Below, one piece after another: positions 1 to 8,681 of a stretch of 44,554 bases of DNA (its first letter is position 1; each line of letters starts with the position of its first letter). The DNA lies in the NCBI GenBank assembly GCA_947627665.1, contig CANQWX010000015.1, forward strand, positions 1 through 44,554. Reading direction: 5' to 3'. The DNA comes from an uncultured Clostridia bacterium. GTDB taxonomy: Bacteria > Bacillota > Clostridia > Christensenellales > Borkfalkiaceae. Position numbers and translations under genes: made by a program. Under the pieces are notes generated by a model, which saw only the letters and a program-made list of their open reading frames with translations, did not search any database and had not been told where the DNA came from.

Positions 1-76
1 TCACTCATGTCGCATTGCGCCAACGATTATCAATCGTTGGCAGAAGGCAATGCTCCACCCTTTCAGGGACAGCAAG
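1..76 (+). repeat. Dispersed composite repeat, copy A (truncated by window edge)
   Basis: This is the 3' part of a repeat found four more times (near 30.7, 37.5, 40.8 and 44.3 kb). It contains the perfect inverted repeat CCAACGATT / AATCGTTGG and ends in GGGACAGCAAG, as the other copies do. The 5' part lies outside the window. It sits just beyond the 3' end of clpX. Confidence 0.9.
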
Positions 77-117
77 AGCACACCACACCCCTACCCCTCT
101 CCCACGGAGAGGGCAAG

Positions 118-146
118 AAAAAAGGCAGGTGCCGAAACGCCTGCCG
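118..146 (-). terminator. Rho-independent terminator of the tig-clpP-clpX unit
   Basis: On the minus strand a GGCAGG/CCTGCC stem with a 10-nt loop is followed directly by a run of six T. It lies about 70 nt past the clpX stop codon. Confidence 0.8.
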
Positions 147-215
147 TTCTATTTTCGTTCTATTTCCGTTTTTATTCCTATGCCTATTCCTATTTATATA
201 TCTCTATATACCCGC

Positions 216-1448
216 TCATGCGCTCTGCTTGTAGATGATCTTCGGCCGCGCGCCCTTCTCTACACAGTCCCGCGTGATGATCACCTCTTCTACGTTCTTT
301 TCGGTGGGAATGTCGAACATAATGTCCGTCATGATCCCCTCGATGATCGTCCTGAGGCCCCGCGCGCCCGTTTTGAGCCGTATCGCCGTATTTGCGATCT
401 CCCGCACCGCCTCGTCCTCCACCGTGAGCTTTACCCCGTCGAACCCGACCAGCTTTTGATATTGCTTGATGATCGCGTTCTTGGGTTGGGTGAGAATGCT
501 GACGAGCGCGTTTTCGTCGAGCGCTTGCAGGCTCACCACAATGGGCACCCGCCCCACAAATTCGGGGATCAGTCCGAACTTGGTGAGGTCCTGCGGCTTT
601 ACGTCGTCGAGCAGAGTGTAGTCCACTTCGTTTTCGCCGAGCTTCACCTTGCTGCCGAACCCAAGCCCCGTGTCGTCCTTGCGCGCGCTCACGATCTTAT
701 CCAGCCCCACGAACGCGCCGCCGCAGATGAAAAGGATGTTCGTCGTGTCGATGCGCATGCAGTCCTGCTGGGGATGCTTTCTGCCGCCCTGCGGGGGAAC
801 GTTGGCGACCGTGCTCTCGATGATCTTCAAAAGCGCCTGCTGTACGCCCTCGCCCGAAACGTCGCGCGTGATGGAAACGTTCTCCCCCTTGCGCGCGATC
901 TTGTCGATCTCGTCGATATAGATGATGCCGCGCTGGGCGCGCTCGATGTCGTAGTCCGCATTCTGGATGAGCTTTAAGAGGATATTTTCCACATCCTCGC
1001 CCACATAGCCCGCCTCGGTGAGCGTGGTGGCGTCGCTGGTGGCAAAGGGAACGTTCAAAATTTTGGCAAGCGTGCGCGCGAGCAGCGTCTTTCCGCTGCC
1101 CGTAGGGCCGAGGAGCAGAATGTTGCTCTTCTCGATCTCCACGTCGTCGTCCTTCTTGCCCGAGGCAAGGGAATTGATGCGCTTGTAGTGGTTGTATACC
1201 GCCACCGAAAGCACCCGCTTTGCCTTATCCTGCCCGATGATATAGCGGTCAAGCTCCTCCTTGATCTCGGCTGGTTTTTTCAGCTCCACCTGTTCCGCGG
1301 GCGCGGACGCGGGCGTTTTATCGAGGATATCCTTGCAAAGTTCCACGCACTCGTCGCAGATAAAGATGCCCTCGGGGCCTGCGATGAGCTTCCTCGTTTT
1401 GGATTTTTCCTTCCCGCAGAAGGAACAGCACTGTTCGTATTTTGCCAT
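216..1448 (-). CDS. clpX: ATP-dependent Clp protease ATP-binding subunit ClpX
   Basis: ClpX is the AAA+ unfoldase that recognises, unfolds and feeds substrates to the ClpP peptidase in the cytosol. At 410 aa the length is normal for the family. The N-terminal zinc-binding domain has cysteines at residues 8, 11, 31 and 34. Walker A is GPTGSGKT at residues 114-121, Walker B is [11 protein letters not shown], the pore loop is GYVGED, an RKH-type loop reads GGRKHPQQD, and sensor 2 lies in GARGLR. The ATG is preceded by TAGGAG at good spacing. It is the last gene of tig-clpP-clpX, 39 nt after clpP. In Bacillus-type genomes lon and engB often follow clpX; here a terminator and a dispersed repeat follow, and lon-engB lie about 15 kb away. 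Confidence 0.98.
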   Translation of the reverse strand: MAKYEQCCSFCGKEKSKTRKLIAGPEGIFICDECVELCKDILDKTPASAPAEQVELKKPAEIKEELDRYIIGQDKAKRVLSVAVYNHYKRINSLASGKKDDDVEIEKSNILLLGPTGSGKTLLARTLAKILNVPFATSDATTLTEAGYVGEDVENILLKLIQNADYDIERAQRGIIYIDEIDKIARKGENVSITRDVSGEGVQQALLKIIESTVANVPPQGGRKHPQQDCMRIDTTNILFICGGAFVGLDKIVSARKDDTGLGFGSKVKLGENEVDYTLLDDVKPQDLTKFGLIPEFVGRVPIVVSLQALDENALVSILTQPKNAIIKQYQKLVGFDGVKLTVEDEAVREIANTAIRLKTGARGLRTIIEGIMTDIMFDIPTEKNVEEVIITRDCVEKGARPKIIYKQSA

Positions 1449-1487
1449 ATAACTCCTACTTGTTGCCCCTTTGCAACGCCGTGTTCT

Positions 1488-2081
1488 TTACCGCTTCTCG
1501 TACACCCTGTCGATCAGCCCGTATGCAAGGGCTTCGTCGGCGGTAAGATAGTTGTCGCGGTCGGTGTCCCGCTCGATCTCCTGCACCGTTTTGCAGGTGT
1601 TGCGCGCGAGGATGGCGTTCATCCTCTGCTTGATGCGGAGGATATGTTCCGCCTGGATGCGGATGTCGCTCGCCTGTCCCTGCGCGCCGCCGAGAGGCTG
1701 GTGGATCATCACCTCGCTGTTCTTGAGGGCGTAGCGCTTGCCGCGCGCCCCCGAAGAAAGCAAGAACGCCGCCATGCTCGCCGCCATGCCGATGCAGATG
1801 GTGGACACGTCGCACTTGATGTAATTCATCGTGTCGTAGATGGCAAGCCCCGCCGAAACGGAACCGCCCGGGCTGTTGATGTAGAGGCTGATGTCCTTGG
1901 CGGGATCTTTCCCTTCGAGATAGATGAGCTGCGCCACGACGGTGTTTGCGGTGGCGTCGTCGATCTCCCCGCTCAAAAAGACGATGCGGTCCTCGAGAAG
2001 GCGGGAATACAGGTCATAGCTGCGTTCGCCGCCCGAAGTGCGCTCCACAACATAGGGAATGAGTACGTTCTTTTCGTTCAT
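1488..2081 (-). CDS. clpP: ATP-dependent Clp protease proteolytic subunit ClpP
   Basis: ClpP is the serine peptidase that forms the double-heptamer barrel capped by ClpX or ClpC. The protein is 197 aa, the usual length. The catalytic triad is visible: Ser102 in GMAASMAAF, His127 in [10 protein letters not shown] and Asp176 in [11 protein letters not shown]. The oxyanion-region motif NSPGGSV is at about residue 69. The ATG begins directly after the TAA of tig, and its ribosome-binding site (GGAGGAG) lies inside the end of tig, so the two are probably translationally coupled. clpX follows 39 nt downstream, so unfoldase and peptidase are co-expressed. Confidence 0.98.
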   Translation of the reverse strand: MNEKNVLIPYVVERTSGGERSYDLYSRLLEDRIVFLSGEIDDATANTVVAQLIYLEGKDPAKDISLYINSPGGSVSAGLAIYDTMNYIKCDVSTICIGMAASMAAFLLSSGARGKRYALKNSEVMIHQPLGGAQGQASDIRIQAEHILRIKQRMNAILARNTCKTVQEIERDTDRDNYLTADEALAYGLIDRVYEKR

Positions 2082-3386
2082 TTACTTCTCCTCCGCGGGG
2101 ACCATTTCGTTATTTGCCTGCAAGAAGTCGAACAGTTTGGTCACCTTGATGTCGTTCTCGATGTACTCGAGCTGGCGGGGATCCATGCCCTTCCGGTATT
2201 CCTCGGGTTCCTTGCCGACGCTCTTCGCCTGCTCCGCCACCTTGGCGGCGATCTCCTCTTCCGAAGCCGTGATGTGTTCCAGCTCGATAATCTTCTCCAC
2301 GACGAGCTGGTGCAGCACCGCCGTTTTTGCCTCCTCCTCGAAGCTCTTCTTGTATTCCTCGCGGGTGGAGCCGATGTATCTGAGATAGTCGTCGAGCTTG
2401 ACGCCCTGATACATGAGGCTGTATTCCGTGCGTTGCAGGGAGGCCTCGCACTGGCGGTCGATCATCACCTGCGGGATCTCGGCGGAAGCCGACTTGGCGA
2501 TCTCGGTGACGATGCTGTTCTCCGTTTCGTTCAAAGAGCGGGAAGCGGCGTTCTTTTCGAGGCGCTCGCGCACCTTCGCCGTGTATGCCTCCACGCTGTC
2601 GCAGCCCATCTTCTTGGCGAACGCTTCGTCAAGTTCGGGGAGCCGCTTGCCCGTAAGCTTGTGCAGGGTGACGGTGAACACCGCGGGCTTTCCTTTCAGC
2701 TCCTCCGCCTGATAATCTTCGGGGAAGGTGACGGGGATCTCTTTGACCTCGCCAAGCGTCATGCCGACGACCCCCTCTTCGAAACCGGGGATGAACGAAC
2801 CCGAACCGAGGGTGAGATCGTACCCTTTCGCGCTACCGCCGTCGAATTCTTTGCCGTCCGCCTTGCCCACGAAGTCGATGTTCGCGGTGTCGCCCATCTC
2901 GGCGGGACGGTCGGTCACTTCCACGCTCTCCGCCATGCGGTCACGCACGCTTCCGATCTCCTTTTCCACGTCAGCGTCCGTAACAGTATACTCATACTTG
3001 GGGATTTTTATACCCGTGTAGCTGCCGACCGCGACGTCGGGCTTTACGGGGACGTCGGCGACGAGCACGATATTTTCCTCGGAAAAATCGTCGCCGATCG
3101 AGAGCGAGGGTTCGCCCACCGCGGTAAAGCGGTCCTTCTCCGCTTCGAGGATCTTGCCGTAGTGTTCGCCGTAGAGCAGGTTGAGCGCTTCCTCATAGAA
3201 AAGGCCCTTGCCGTAATACATTTCGAGAACGTGCTTGGGCACTTTGCCCTTGCGGAACCCGTTGACCGCGTAACGGCTCCTGTTTTGCACATAAGCCTTG
3301 TTGTTCGCCTCCGCCCATTCCTCGGGCGTGAACGTAATGGTGATCTTTACGGTACTCTTCTCTGCGGGTTTTACATCGTATTTCAT
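2082..3386 (-). CDS. tig: Trigger factor, ribosome-associated chaperone
   Basis: Trigger factor binds ribosomal protein L23 at the exit tunnel, shields nascent chains and has peptidyl-prolyl isomerase activity. At 434 aa it is full length. The order is an N-terminal ribosome-binding domain (residues 1 to about 145, with GFRKGKVPKHV matching the ribosome-binding loop), a central FKBP-type domain (DTANIDFVGK to about residue 240) and a helical C-terminal chaperone domain. The ATG has AGGAG upstream. It is the first gene of tig-clpP-clpX, behind a promoter at 3433-3461. Confidence 0.97.
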   Translation of the reverse strand: MKYDVKPAEKSTVKITITFTPEEWAEANNKAYVQNRSRYAVNGFRKGKVPKHVLEMYYGKGLFYEEALNLLYGEHYGKILEAEKDRFTAVGEPSLSIGDDFSEENIVLVADVPVKPDVAVGSYTGIKIPKYEYTVTDADVEKEIGSVRDRMAESVEVTDRPAEMGDTANIDFVGKADGKEFDGGSAKGYDLTLGSGSFIPGFEEGVVGMTLGEVKEIPVTFPEDYQAEELKGKPAVFTVTLHKLTGKRLPELDEAFAKKMGCDSVEAYTAKVRERLEKNAASRSLNETENSIVTEIAKSASAEIPQVMIDRQCEASLQRTEYSLMYQGVKLDDYLRYIGSTREEYKKSFEEEAKTAVLHQLVVEKIIELEHITASEEEIAAKVAEQAKSVGKEPEEYRKGMDPRQLEYIENDIKVTKLFDFLQANNEMVPAEEK

Positions 3387-3432
3387 GTTTGATCTCCTGA
3401 TAGATTTTTCTTCGCCGAAATTCGCAAATTAC

Positions 3433-3461
3433 ATTTTAACATATCGCGGTCAAAAAGAAAA
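3433..3461 (-). promoter_or_regulatory. Probable promoter of tig-clpP-clpX (extended -10)
   Basis: The minus strand reads TGTTAAAAT, an extended -10 box (TG-N-TAAAAT), with a poor -35 (TTTTCT) 17 nt upstream. No CIRCE element or CtsR box was recognised nearby. Confidence 0.5.
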
Positions 3462-3504
3462 GCGATTTTTAAGCCTTCCCGCATTTCTTTTGCAAAAGTT
3501 TCAC

Positions 3505-3533
3505 TTTACAAAGCGCGCGGTTTGGTCTATAAT
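3505..3533 (+). promoter_or_regulatory. Promoter of rqcH
   Basis: TTTACA and TATAAT are separated by exactly 17 nt. Transcription should start near 3540, leaving a leader of about 15 nt before the ATG at 3555, with no obvious Shine-Dalgarno sequence. Confidence 0.8.
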
Positions 3534-3554
3534 GAAGAAAAAAACGAGCGCGCC

Positions 3555-5216
3555 ATGCCACAGGATACCTTTACTTTGCGGCTCATCGCAAAAGAACTCG
3601 ACGAAACCCTGCGCGGGGGAAAGATCAACCGTGTGAACCAGCCCTCCAAGGAGGAGCTTGGCTTGATCGTATATACCGGGAAGCGGACTTTGAAGCTCAC
3701 GGTAAACGCCAACGCCTCCGACTGCGGCGTATATTTTACCGAGGACGAACGGGAAAATCCCCTCGTGGCGCCCAATTTCTGCATGCTGCTGCGCAAACAC
3801 CTGACGGGAGCGGAGATCCTCGGCGTTTGCCTCGACGGGTTCGAACGCGTCCTCGTGATCCGCGTCCGCTGTTTTTCCGACTTCTCCGAAACGGAGCGCG
3901 AACTGCGCGCCGAGATCATGGGGAAGTATTCCAACGTCATTCTCGTGGAGAACGGCACGGTGCTCGGGGCGCTCAAGACCGCCGCGCTCGACGAAGCATG
4001 CAAACGCGCGGTATTCCCTGGGGTGAAATACACCCTGCCCGCGCCGCAGGATAAGATCGTCCCCACCGACAGGGCCGCGCTCGCCGCCCTGTTCTCCCTT
4101 CCGCACGAGGACACGGCGCGCTTCCTCTTTTCGCACGTCGCGGGACTTGCGCCCTGCACGGCGGAGCAGATCGTTGCCTCCTACCGCGGGGGGGACTTTG
4201 CCGAATACCTCTACGGCTACATCTTCTCGGACGAGATCTCGCCCTGCGTGACGGAGCGGGAGGGCGAAGTGACCGACTTCTTCGCGCGGCAGGCGGAGGG
4301 AGGGATCCCCTTCCCCACCCTGAGCGCGGCGCAGAGCTATTTCTACGGCAAGCGGCGGGGGCGCAAGCAGATCGAGGCGGAGCGCCGCAGGCTGCTGGCC
4401 GCCGTGAACGCCGTGCGGAAAAAGACGGAAAAACGGCTGGCGCAGATCCGCGAAAAGCAGCGGGAGTGCGCTTCCTGCGAAGAAAACCGCGTCAAGGGAG
4501 AGCTTTTGACCGCCAACCTGTACGCCCTCTCGCGGGGCATGCGGAGCTGCGAACTGTACAATTATTACGACGAAAAGGGCGGGACGGTGAAGATCGCCCT
4601 CGACGAAACGCTCACCCCTTCGCAAAACGCGCAGAGCTACTTCAAAAAATACCGCAAACAGAAGCGGGCGCTCGAGATCGCGGGACCGCAGGAGCGGGAA
4701 GCCGCCGCCGAGCTGGACTATGCGGAGAGCCTGCTTGCCGCCATCTCCGCCGCCGCCTGCGCCGAGGACCTGCGCTCGGTCGAGGAGGAGCTACTTACAG
4801 AGGGCTTCCTCAAACCGCCCAAGGAGTCCAAAGAGCGCAAAAAAACTTCCCCCGAGATCCCCTGCCGCCGCTATGAAAAGGACGGCTTTACGATCCGTGC
4901 GGGAAGAAGCAATCTGCAAAACGACAGGCTCGTGCGGGCGAGCGCCCCCGAGGACATCTGGCTACACACCCAAAAATATCACTCCTGCCACGTCGTGATA
5001 GAAACAAACGGAAGAGAGGTGCCCGAAGAAGTGCTCCTCTTTGCCGCGGGGATCTGCGTGCGCTATTCGGACGCCAAGGGGGGCGGCAAGGTGCCCGTCG
5101 ACCATTGCCCCGTAAAGCGTCTGAAAAAACCGCCCAAAGCAAAGGCGGGATTTGTCACCTACACCGATCACCGCACGGTGCTTGCAGAAGCCGTGACCGA
5201 AGCGGAACGGACCTGA
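3555..5216 (+). CDS. rqcH: NFACT family protein RqcH (Rqc2 homologue; older name fibronectin-binding protein A)
   Basis: RqcH binds stalled 50S-peptidyl-tRNA complexes and, in Bacillus, adds C-terminal alanine tails that mark nascent chains for proteolysis. The protein is 553 aa from the chosen ATG; an upstream in-frame GTG at 3522 lies within the -10 region and is rejected. Visible parts are an NFACT-N domain (residues 1 to about 200, with GGKINRVNQPS near residue 23), a charged coiled-coil (residues about 270-400) and a C-terminal NFACT-R domain (residues about 440-550) with IWLHTQKYHSCHVV, VRYSDAKGG and KPPKAKAGFVTY. The position usually occupied by the Asp-Arg pair reads GFERV; whether this is a true substitution needs an alignment. 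It stands alone, convergent with the HD gene. Confidence 0.93.
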   Translation: MPQDTFTLRLIAKELDETLRGGKINRVNQPSKEELGLIVYTGKRTLKLTVNANASDCGVYFTEDERENPLVAPNFCMLLRKHLTGAEILGVCLDGFERVLVIRVRCFSDFSETERELRAEIMGKYSNVILVENGTVLGALKTAALDEACKRAVFPGVKYTLPAPQDKIVPTDRAALAALFSLPHEDTARFLFSHVAGLAPCTAEQIVASYRGGDFAEYLYGYIFSDEISPCVTEREGEVTDFFARQAEGGIPFPTLSAAQSYFYGKRRGRKQIEAERRRLLAAVNAVRKKTEKRLAQIREKQRECASCEENRVKGELLTANLYALSRGMRSCELYNYYDEKGGTVKIALDETLTPSQNAQSYFKKYRKQKRALEIAGPQEREAAAELDYAESLLAAISAAACAEDLRSVEEELLTEGFLKPPKESKERKKTSPEIPCRRYEKDGFTIRAGRSNLQNDRLVRASAPEDIWLHTQKYHSCHVVIETNGREVPEEVLLFAAGICVRYSDAKGGGKVPVDHCPVKRLKKPPKAKAGFVTYTDHRTVLAEAVTEAERT

Positions 5217-5229
5217 ACGCCGCGGGCGG

Positions 5230-5811
5230 TCAAAGCCCCTCAAGCTCGTCGAGCGTCAGATCGAACGCGGGGATAAAGTGCTCGAAAAAGTAGTCCACGG
5301 CGGGGAAATGCAGGTCTTTGAGAGATTGTTCGATCTCCTTCTTTGCCCGCACGAACTCATGGTTGCCCGAGCGCAGCTCTTCGAGGCACTTGATATAGGC
5401 GGAGAGCCTGTCCGCCGCCTTTACGAGGCGGTATTCCCGCGAATCCTTGTCCGCTTGCAGATAGGGATGCAGCGACTCGCGCATCTTGGCGGGCAAGGTA
5501 TCGGCGATCTTCTCCACCGCGAGGATCTCGAGCTTCTCGTATTCCCCGTGGATGCTGTTGTTGAAGTACTTCACGGGAGTGGGAAGGTCCCCCGTCATCA
5601 CCTCGCTCACCTCATGGTAAAGGGCGTAAAAGACCGCCTTTTCCGTGTCGACCTTGCCGAAACAGATCTCGTTTTCGATGACGCAGAGGGCGTGGGTGAG
5701 AATGGCGACGGAGTGGGAGTGCTCCATGATGTTCTCCTCCCGCACCGAGCGCATGAGCTGCCAGCGTTTGATGTACTTCATACGGTCCATATAAGCGTAA
5801 AATTTATCCAT
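5230..5811 (-). CDS. HD-domain protein, YfbR-like 5'-deoxynucleotidase
   Basis: The 193-aa protein resembles YfbR/YGK1-type HD-domain nucleotidases, which dephosphorylate deoxyribonucleoside monophosphates. The metal-binding pattern is present: His in MEHSHSV near residue 31, the pair HE in ALYHEVSEV near residue 66, and Asp in the C-terminal half (KAADRLSAY). GDLPTPVKYFN follows the HD pair, as in YfbR. The promoter (TTGCTT-17-TATAAT at 5818-5846) ends only 6 nt before the ATG, and GGGGAC alone separates them, so the mRNA is predicted to be leaderless. It is divergent from the thiamine transporter and convergent with rqcH. The exact substrate is an inference. Confidence 0.85.
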   Translation of the reverse strand: MDKFYAYMDRMKYIKRWQLMRSVREENIMEHSHSVAILTHALCVIENEICFGKVDTEKAVFYALYHEVSEVMTGDLPTPVKYFNNSIHGEYEKLEILAVEKIADTLPAKMRESLHPYLQADKDSREYRLVKAADRLSAYIKCLEELRSGNHEFVRAKKEIEQSLKDLHFPAVDYFFEHFIPAFDLTLDELEGL

Positions 5812-5817
5812 GTCCCC

Positions 5818-5846
5818 ATTATATACTATTTTTTTGCGAAAAGCAA
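5818..5846 (-). promoter_or_regulatory. Promoter of the HD-domain gene, predicted leaderless
   Basis: The minus strand has TTGCTT (5846-5841), a 17-nt spacer and TATAAT (5823-5818). Six nt separate the -10 box from the ATG, which places +1 at the A of the start codon. The -35 box abuts the -35 box of the divergent promoter. Confidence 0.8.
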
Positions 5847-5875
5847 TTTACTTTCGGCAGCTTTTGTGATATAAT
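5847..5875 (+). promoter_or_regulatory. Promoter of the TPP riboswitch / thiamine transporter transcript
   Basis: TTTACT (5847-5852), a 17-nt spacer and TATAAT (5870-5875). Predicted +1 is near 5882, just before the riboswitch. Confidence 0.8.
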
Positions 5876-5896
5876 ACCGTTATCAAAATTTTATAT

Positions 5897-5962
5897 CCGT
5901 CGTGGGTGCCGTAAAAAGCTGAGATCATACCATTCGAATCGGACAAGGTAATACTTGAACGA
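5897..5962 (+). ncRNA. TPP riboswitch (THI element)
   Basis: The conserved blocks appear in order: GGGTGCC at about 5904, GCTGAGATCATACC near 5919, and GAATCGGACAAGGTAATAC with a CAAG/CTTG helix near 5936. The outer helix can form between TCGT and ACGA. The element lies just after a promoter and before an intrinsic terminator and a ThiT-like gene. Known family behaviour is repression of downstream expression when thiamine pyrophosphate binds. Confidence 0.9.
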
Positions 5963-5990
5963 AAGACAGGATTTTTTCGAGGAGCTTTCT

Positions 5991-6022
5991 GCCCGCGCCG
6001 AACTGTGCGCGGGCATTTTTTC
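5991..6022 (+). terminator. Expression-platform terminator of the TPP riboswitch
   Basis: GCCCGCGC and GCGCGGGC form an 8-bp stem with an 8-nt loop, followed by ATTTTTT. It lies between the aptamer and the ribosome-binding site (AAGGAGG, 6042-6048), as expected for transcriptional control. Confidence 0.88.
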
Positions 6023-6056
6023 GAAACATTCCAAGACGGACAAGGAGGTGTTTTTT

Positions 6057-7238
6057 ATGTTGTTCGGTCCCCTGTTGGCCTCCTACACGGAGGTCGTCGA
6101 AACCGCGGACGGAAAGGGATACGTCTATCCCGAAGTCTGGACGGAGTACGCAAAGAGCGGGCTTTCGGGCGTATTCTTTTACGCCGCCATCGTGCTTGCG
6201 GTGCTGCTGCTTGCGGTGGGCGTCCTCGTCCGCGTGAAGAGAGAAGCGCTTTTGAGAAGCTATCTGAAAGTCGCCTTTGCCCTCGCCTGCGGGTTTGCGG
6301 TCACCGTGATCCTTGCGATGCTCTCCCTCGAATTTGCGGAAATGCGGGAAAAGGGCTATCTCTTCGATCTCGTGTTCCAGCCCTCCGTGGTGCTCGGCGC
6401 GGTCGTCATCCTCGGCGTTGCCGCCACCTTCGTCTGCTATCTCTTCGGGGAAGAGGCGTTCCGCATCGGCAAGATCGTTTCCCTCTCCGCCATCGGCGCG
6501 GCGCTCATCGCCCTCCTCGTGTGCGTGGGCATTTACTACGCGAACGGCACGGCGGAAGAGAACAACGGCGCCGCCATCACCGCGGGAGAGAACGCGGGCC
6601 TGTATGTGGGCGCGCTCGTTCTGGTGGGCATTCTCGTCTTTGCCGCCTTCTTCCTCGGCAGAAAGGACAAGCGCGGTTTCGACAGCAAGTCCATCGCCTA
6701 CGCGGCGGTCTGCATCGCCATGAGCTTCGCCCTCTCCTATCTGAAGATCCCCGGGCTTACGCTGCCGCAGGGCGGTTCGGTGACGATCGCCTCCCTCCTT
6801 CCCCTCGCCGTATACGCCTATATGTTCGGCGTGAAGAAGGGCATCTTCGCGGGAGCGATCTACGGCGTCTTGCAGATCGTGCAGGACCCGTGGCTCATCC
6901 ATCCCGCGCAGATCCTGCTCGACTACCCCATCGCCTTTGCGGGGATCGGGCTTGCGGGGCTGTTTTCCCGCTTCAAACCGCTCGAAAAGCTACCGCAGCT
7001 CCAATTCGCCCTCGGGACGATCGTGGGGAGCCTGTTCCGCTTCGCCTCCCACGTCCTCTCGGGCGTGTTCGCCTTCTCGGAGTACAGCACGCTCGACAGC
7101 GTGTGGGCGTATTCCCTCGCCTACAATTCCTTCGTGTTTGTGGACATTGCGATCGTCGTAGCCGTCGGCATTCTCGTGTTCAGCTCCAAAACGTTTGTGC
7201 GGGAAGTGAGAAAATTCGATCCCGCTAAGGAAGAATAA
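6057..7238 (+). CDS. thiT: ThiT-like thiamine uptake protein with extra N-terminal membrane domain
   Basis: The last ~185 residues match ThiT, the substrate-binding (S) component of the energy-coupling-factor thiamine transporter. Recognised segments are TLPQGGSVTIASLLPLAVYA, VQDPWLIHPAQILLDYPIAF and FRFASHVLSGVFAF. ThiT is normally about 190 aa with six membrane helices; this protein is 393 aa. Its first ~205 residues carry about five further hydrophobic segments that I do not recognise. The ATG at 6057 is chosen because AAGGAGG lies 8 nt upstream; the in-frame upstream codons run through the riboswitch terminator. Control by a TPP riboswitch supports a thiamine role. No ECF ATPase or EcfT gene is in the window, so it presumably uses a shared module. 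Confidence 0.88.
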   Translation: MLFGPLLASYTEVVETADGKGYVYPEVWTEYAKSGLSGVFFYAAIVLAVLLLAVGVLVRVKREALLRSYLKVAFALACGFAVTVILAMLSLEFAEMREKGYLFDLVFQPSVVLGAVVILGVAATFVCYLFGEEAFRIGKIVSLSAIGAALIALLVCVGIYYANGTAEENNGAAITAGENAGLYVGALVLVGILVFAAFFLGRKDKRGFDSKSIAYAAVCIAMSFALSYLKIPGLTLPQGGSVTIASLLPLAVYAYMFGVKKGIFAGAIYGVLQIVQDPWLIHPAQILLDYPIAFAGIGLAGLFSRFKPLEKLPQLQFALGTIVGSLFRFASHVLSGVFAFSEYSTLDSVWAYSLAYNSFVFVDIAIVVAVGILVFSSKTFVREVRKFDPAKEE

Positions 7239-7252
7239 ACGGACAAAACGCC

Positions 7253-7291
7253 GCCCGCCCCGCGCAGAAACTGCGCGGGGCGGGCTTTTTT
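7253..7291 (+). terminator. Strong terminator after the thiamine transporter, possibly bidirectional
   Basis: A 15-bp perfect GC-rich stem (GCCCGCCCCGCGCAG with its complement, loop AAA) is followed by TTTTTT on the plus strand. On the minus strand the stem is followed by GGCGTTTTG, so it may also end leftward transcripts from rseP. Confidence 0.9.
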
Positions 7292-7313
7292 ATGGCGTTA
7301 CAGATCTTTTACG

Positions 7314-8681
7314 TTACAGGACGAATTGCAGAATATCCACGAGCACGGCGAAGCCTAAGAGGAGCACAAAGCCCACGGCGTGGATGATGGCCTCCACCTT
7401 GCGGGAGATGGGTTTTCCGCGCACCCATTCGATGGCGGTGAACACCACCTTGCTGCCGTCGAGGGCGGGGATGGGCAGAAGGTTGAACACGGCGAGATTG
7501 ACGCCGATATACCCCGCGATCTCGAGGAAGTAGCGGAAGCCGCGCGAGGCGATCTCGGAAGTCATCTTGATGGTGGTGACAGGCCCGCCGAACGCCGAAA
7601 GCCCCAATTTCCCCGTGAGCAGTTCCCCGATGACTTTGAAGATGCTCCCCGCGATCTTGAAGGAATAGACAAAAGCGCGTCCCAGCCCCTCCCAAAAACC
7701 GAAGCGGTACACGGCGTTGGCGAGGAAATATCCGCCCTCCTCCGTTTCCCCCTGTTCGTACTTCACGCCGAGGGCATCCCAGACGCTCGTAAAATCGGCG
7801 CTGTTTTTGACCGTGACGTCCGAGCGGAGCATGACGTCGACGTCGATTTCCTCCCGCCGCACGAAGGTGGGACGCGTGCCGCCGTTTCCGTCCTCTTTCC
7901 ATTCCAGACCGTATGCGCGGGAAACGCGCAACCTGACGATGTCGCCCTGCTTCTTCCCGTTGAGCGCCTGCGCGATGTCCGACGTGAGATAGAGATTTTT
8001 TCCCTCTGCCTGCAAGAGGATATCGAGGTCCTGCAAGCTGTACGCGGCGTACTCGCCCGTCGCCTCCTCCATGCGGTAGACCGCGACCATCGTCTGCCCG
8101 TAGGCGAGAAAGCCGACGACGATCAGGACGAGCGCGAGCAGATAATTCATCAGCGCGCCCGCGACGAGCACGATGATCCGCGCCCAGCAGGGACGGTTGG
8201 TGAAGTACCCCGAAGTATCGGCGGGAGCGGCGGGAGCGGCGGGAGCGGCAGGCTCCTCCGCGGCGGCCTCCGGGAGCTTCGTTTCTTCCGCGGCGCTTTC
8301 GGCAGAATCGTCTGCCGCGGCGGCCTCCGAGGGCTTCGTTTCTTCCGCGGCACTTTCGGCAAAGGGCGGCTCCCCATTCTCCTTTTCCGCGTCCTTATTC
8401 TCTTTCTTGTCCTTTTCCTCCTCCAAGCCGTCCTCGCCCGCAAAGGCGCAATAGCCGCCCAAAGGAATGATGCGTATCGCAAAAAGCTCGTCCGTTCTCT
8501 TGCTCTTATGCTTGAAAACGGCGGGTCCGAAGCCGATCGAGAACTCGTCGATCTTGAAATGAAGGATCTTGCCGGCGATGTAGTGTCCAAGCTCGTGGAT
8601 GGTGATCATCACGAGCAGAATGAGTATGGCGAGGAGGACCGAGCCGACGGTGCTCCATACCGACAGAAGATCATTTACCAT
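7314..8681 (-). CDS. rseP: RseP/RasP-type site-2 membrane metalloprotease
   Basis: This intramembrane zinc protease (family M50) cleaves anti-sigma factors and leftover signal peptides. The zinc site HELGH lies in the first membrane helix and the third ligand is in NLLPIPALDGSKVVF. A PDZ-like region lies between, and AGALMNYLLALVLIV is the second membrane segment. An unusual insertion of about 80 residues, rich in Glu, Ala and Pro with imperfect repeats of ESAAEETKPSEAAA type, lies between the first membrane helix and YFTNRPCW. Start choice is uncertain: ATG at 8681 overlaps the end of dxr by 11 nt (455 aa); ATG at 8699 gives 461 aa. It is the last gene of the lipid/isoprenoid cluster. Confidence 0.92.
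   Translation of the reverse strand: MVNDLLSVWSTVGSVLLAILILLVMITIHELGHYIAGKILHFKIDEFSIGFGPAVFKHKSKRTDELFAIRIIPLGGYCAFAGEDGLEEEKDKKENKDAEKENGEPPFAESAAEETKPSEAAAADDSAESAAEETKLPEAAAEEPAAPAAPAAPADTSGYFTNRPCWARIIVLVAGALMNYLLALVLIVVGFLAYGQTMVAVYRMEEATGEYAAYSLQDLDILLQAEGKNLYLTSDIAQALNGKKQGDIVRLRVSRAYGLEWKEDGNGGTRPTFVRREEIDVDVMLRSDVTVKNSADFTSVWDALGVKYEQGETEEGGYFLANAVYRFGFWEGLGRAFVYSFKIAGSIFKVIGELLTGKLGLSAFGGPVTTIKMTSEIASRGFRYFLEIAGYIGVNLAVFNLLPIPALDGSKVVFTAIEWVRGKPISRKVEAIIHAVGFVLLLGFAVLVDILQFVL

Noticed and set aside
1188..3392. A 734-codon rightward open frame opposite clpX, clpP and tig
   Set aside because: It is the mirror of strongly conserved leftward genes. Its translation is rich in Arg, His, Asp and Leu, as GC-rich antisense frames are, and it has no motif or ribosome-binding site.
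3387..3470. CtsR or CIRCE heat-shock operator before tig-clpP-clpX
   Set aside because: Neither a GGTCAAA direct repeat nor the TTAGCACTC/GAGTGCTAA inverted repeat is present; the TTGACC nearby is a single occurrence.
5955..6056. N-terminal extension of the thiamine transporter from a start at 5955
   Set aside because: These codons are riboswitch and terminator sequence; AAGGAGG points to the ATG at 6057.
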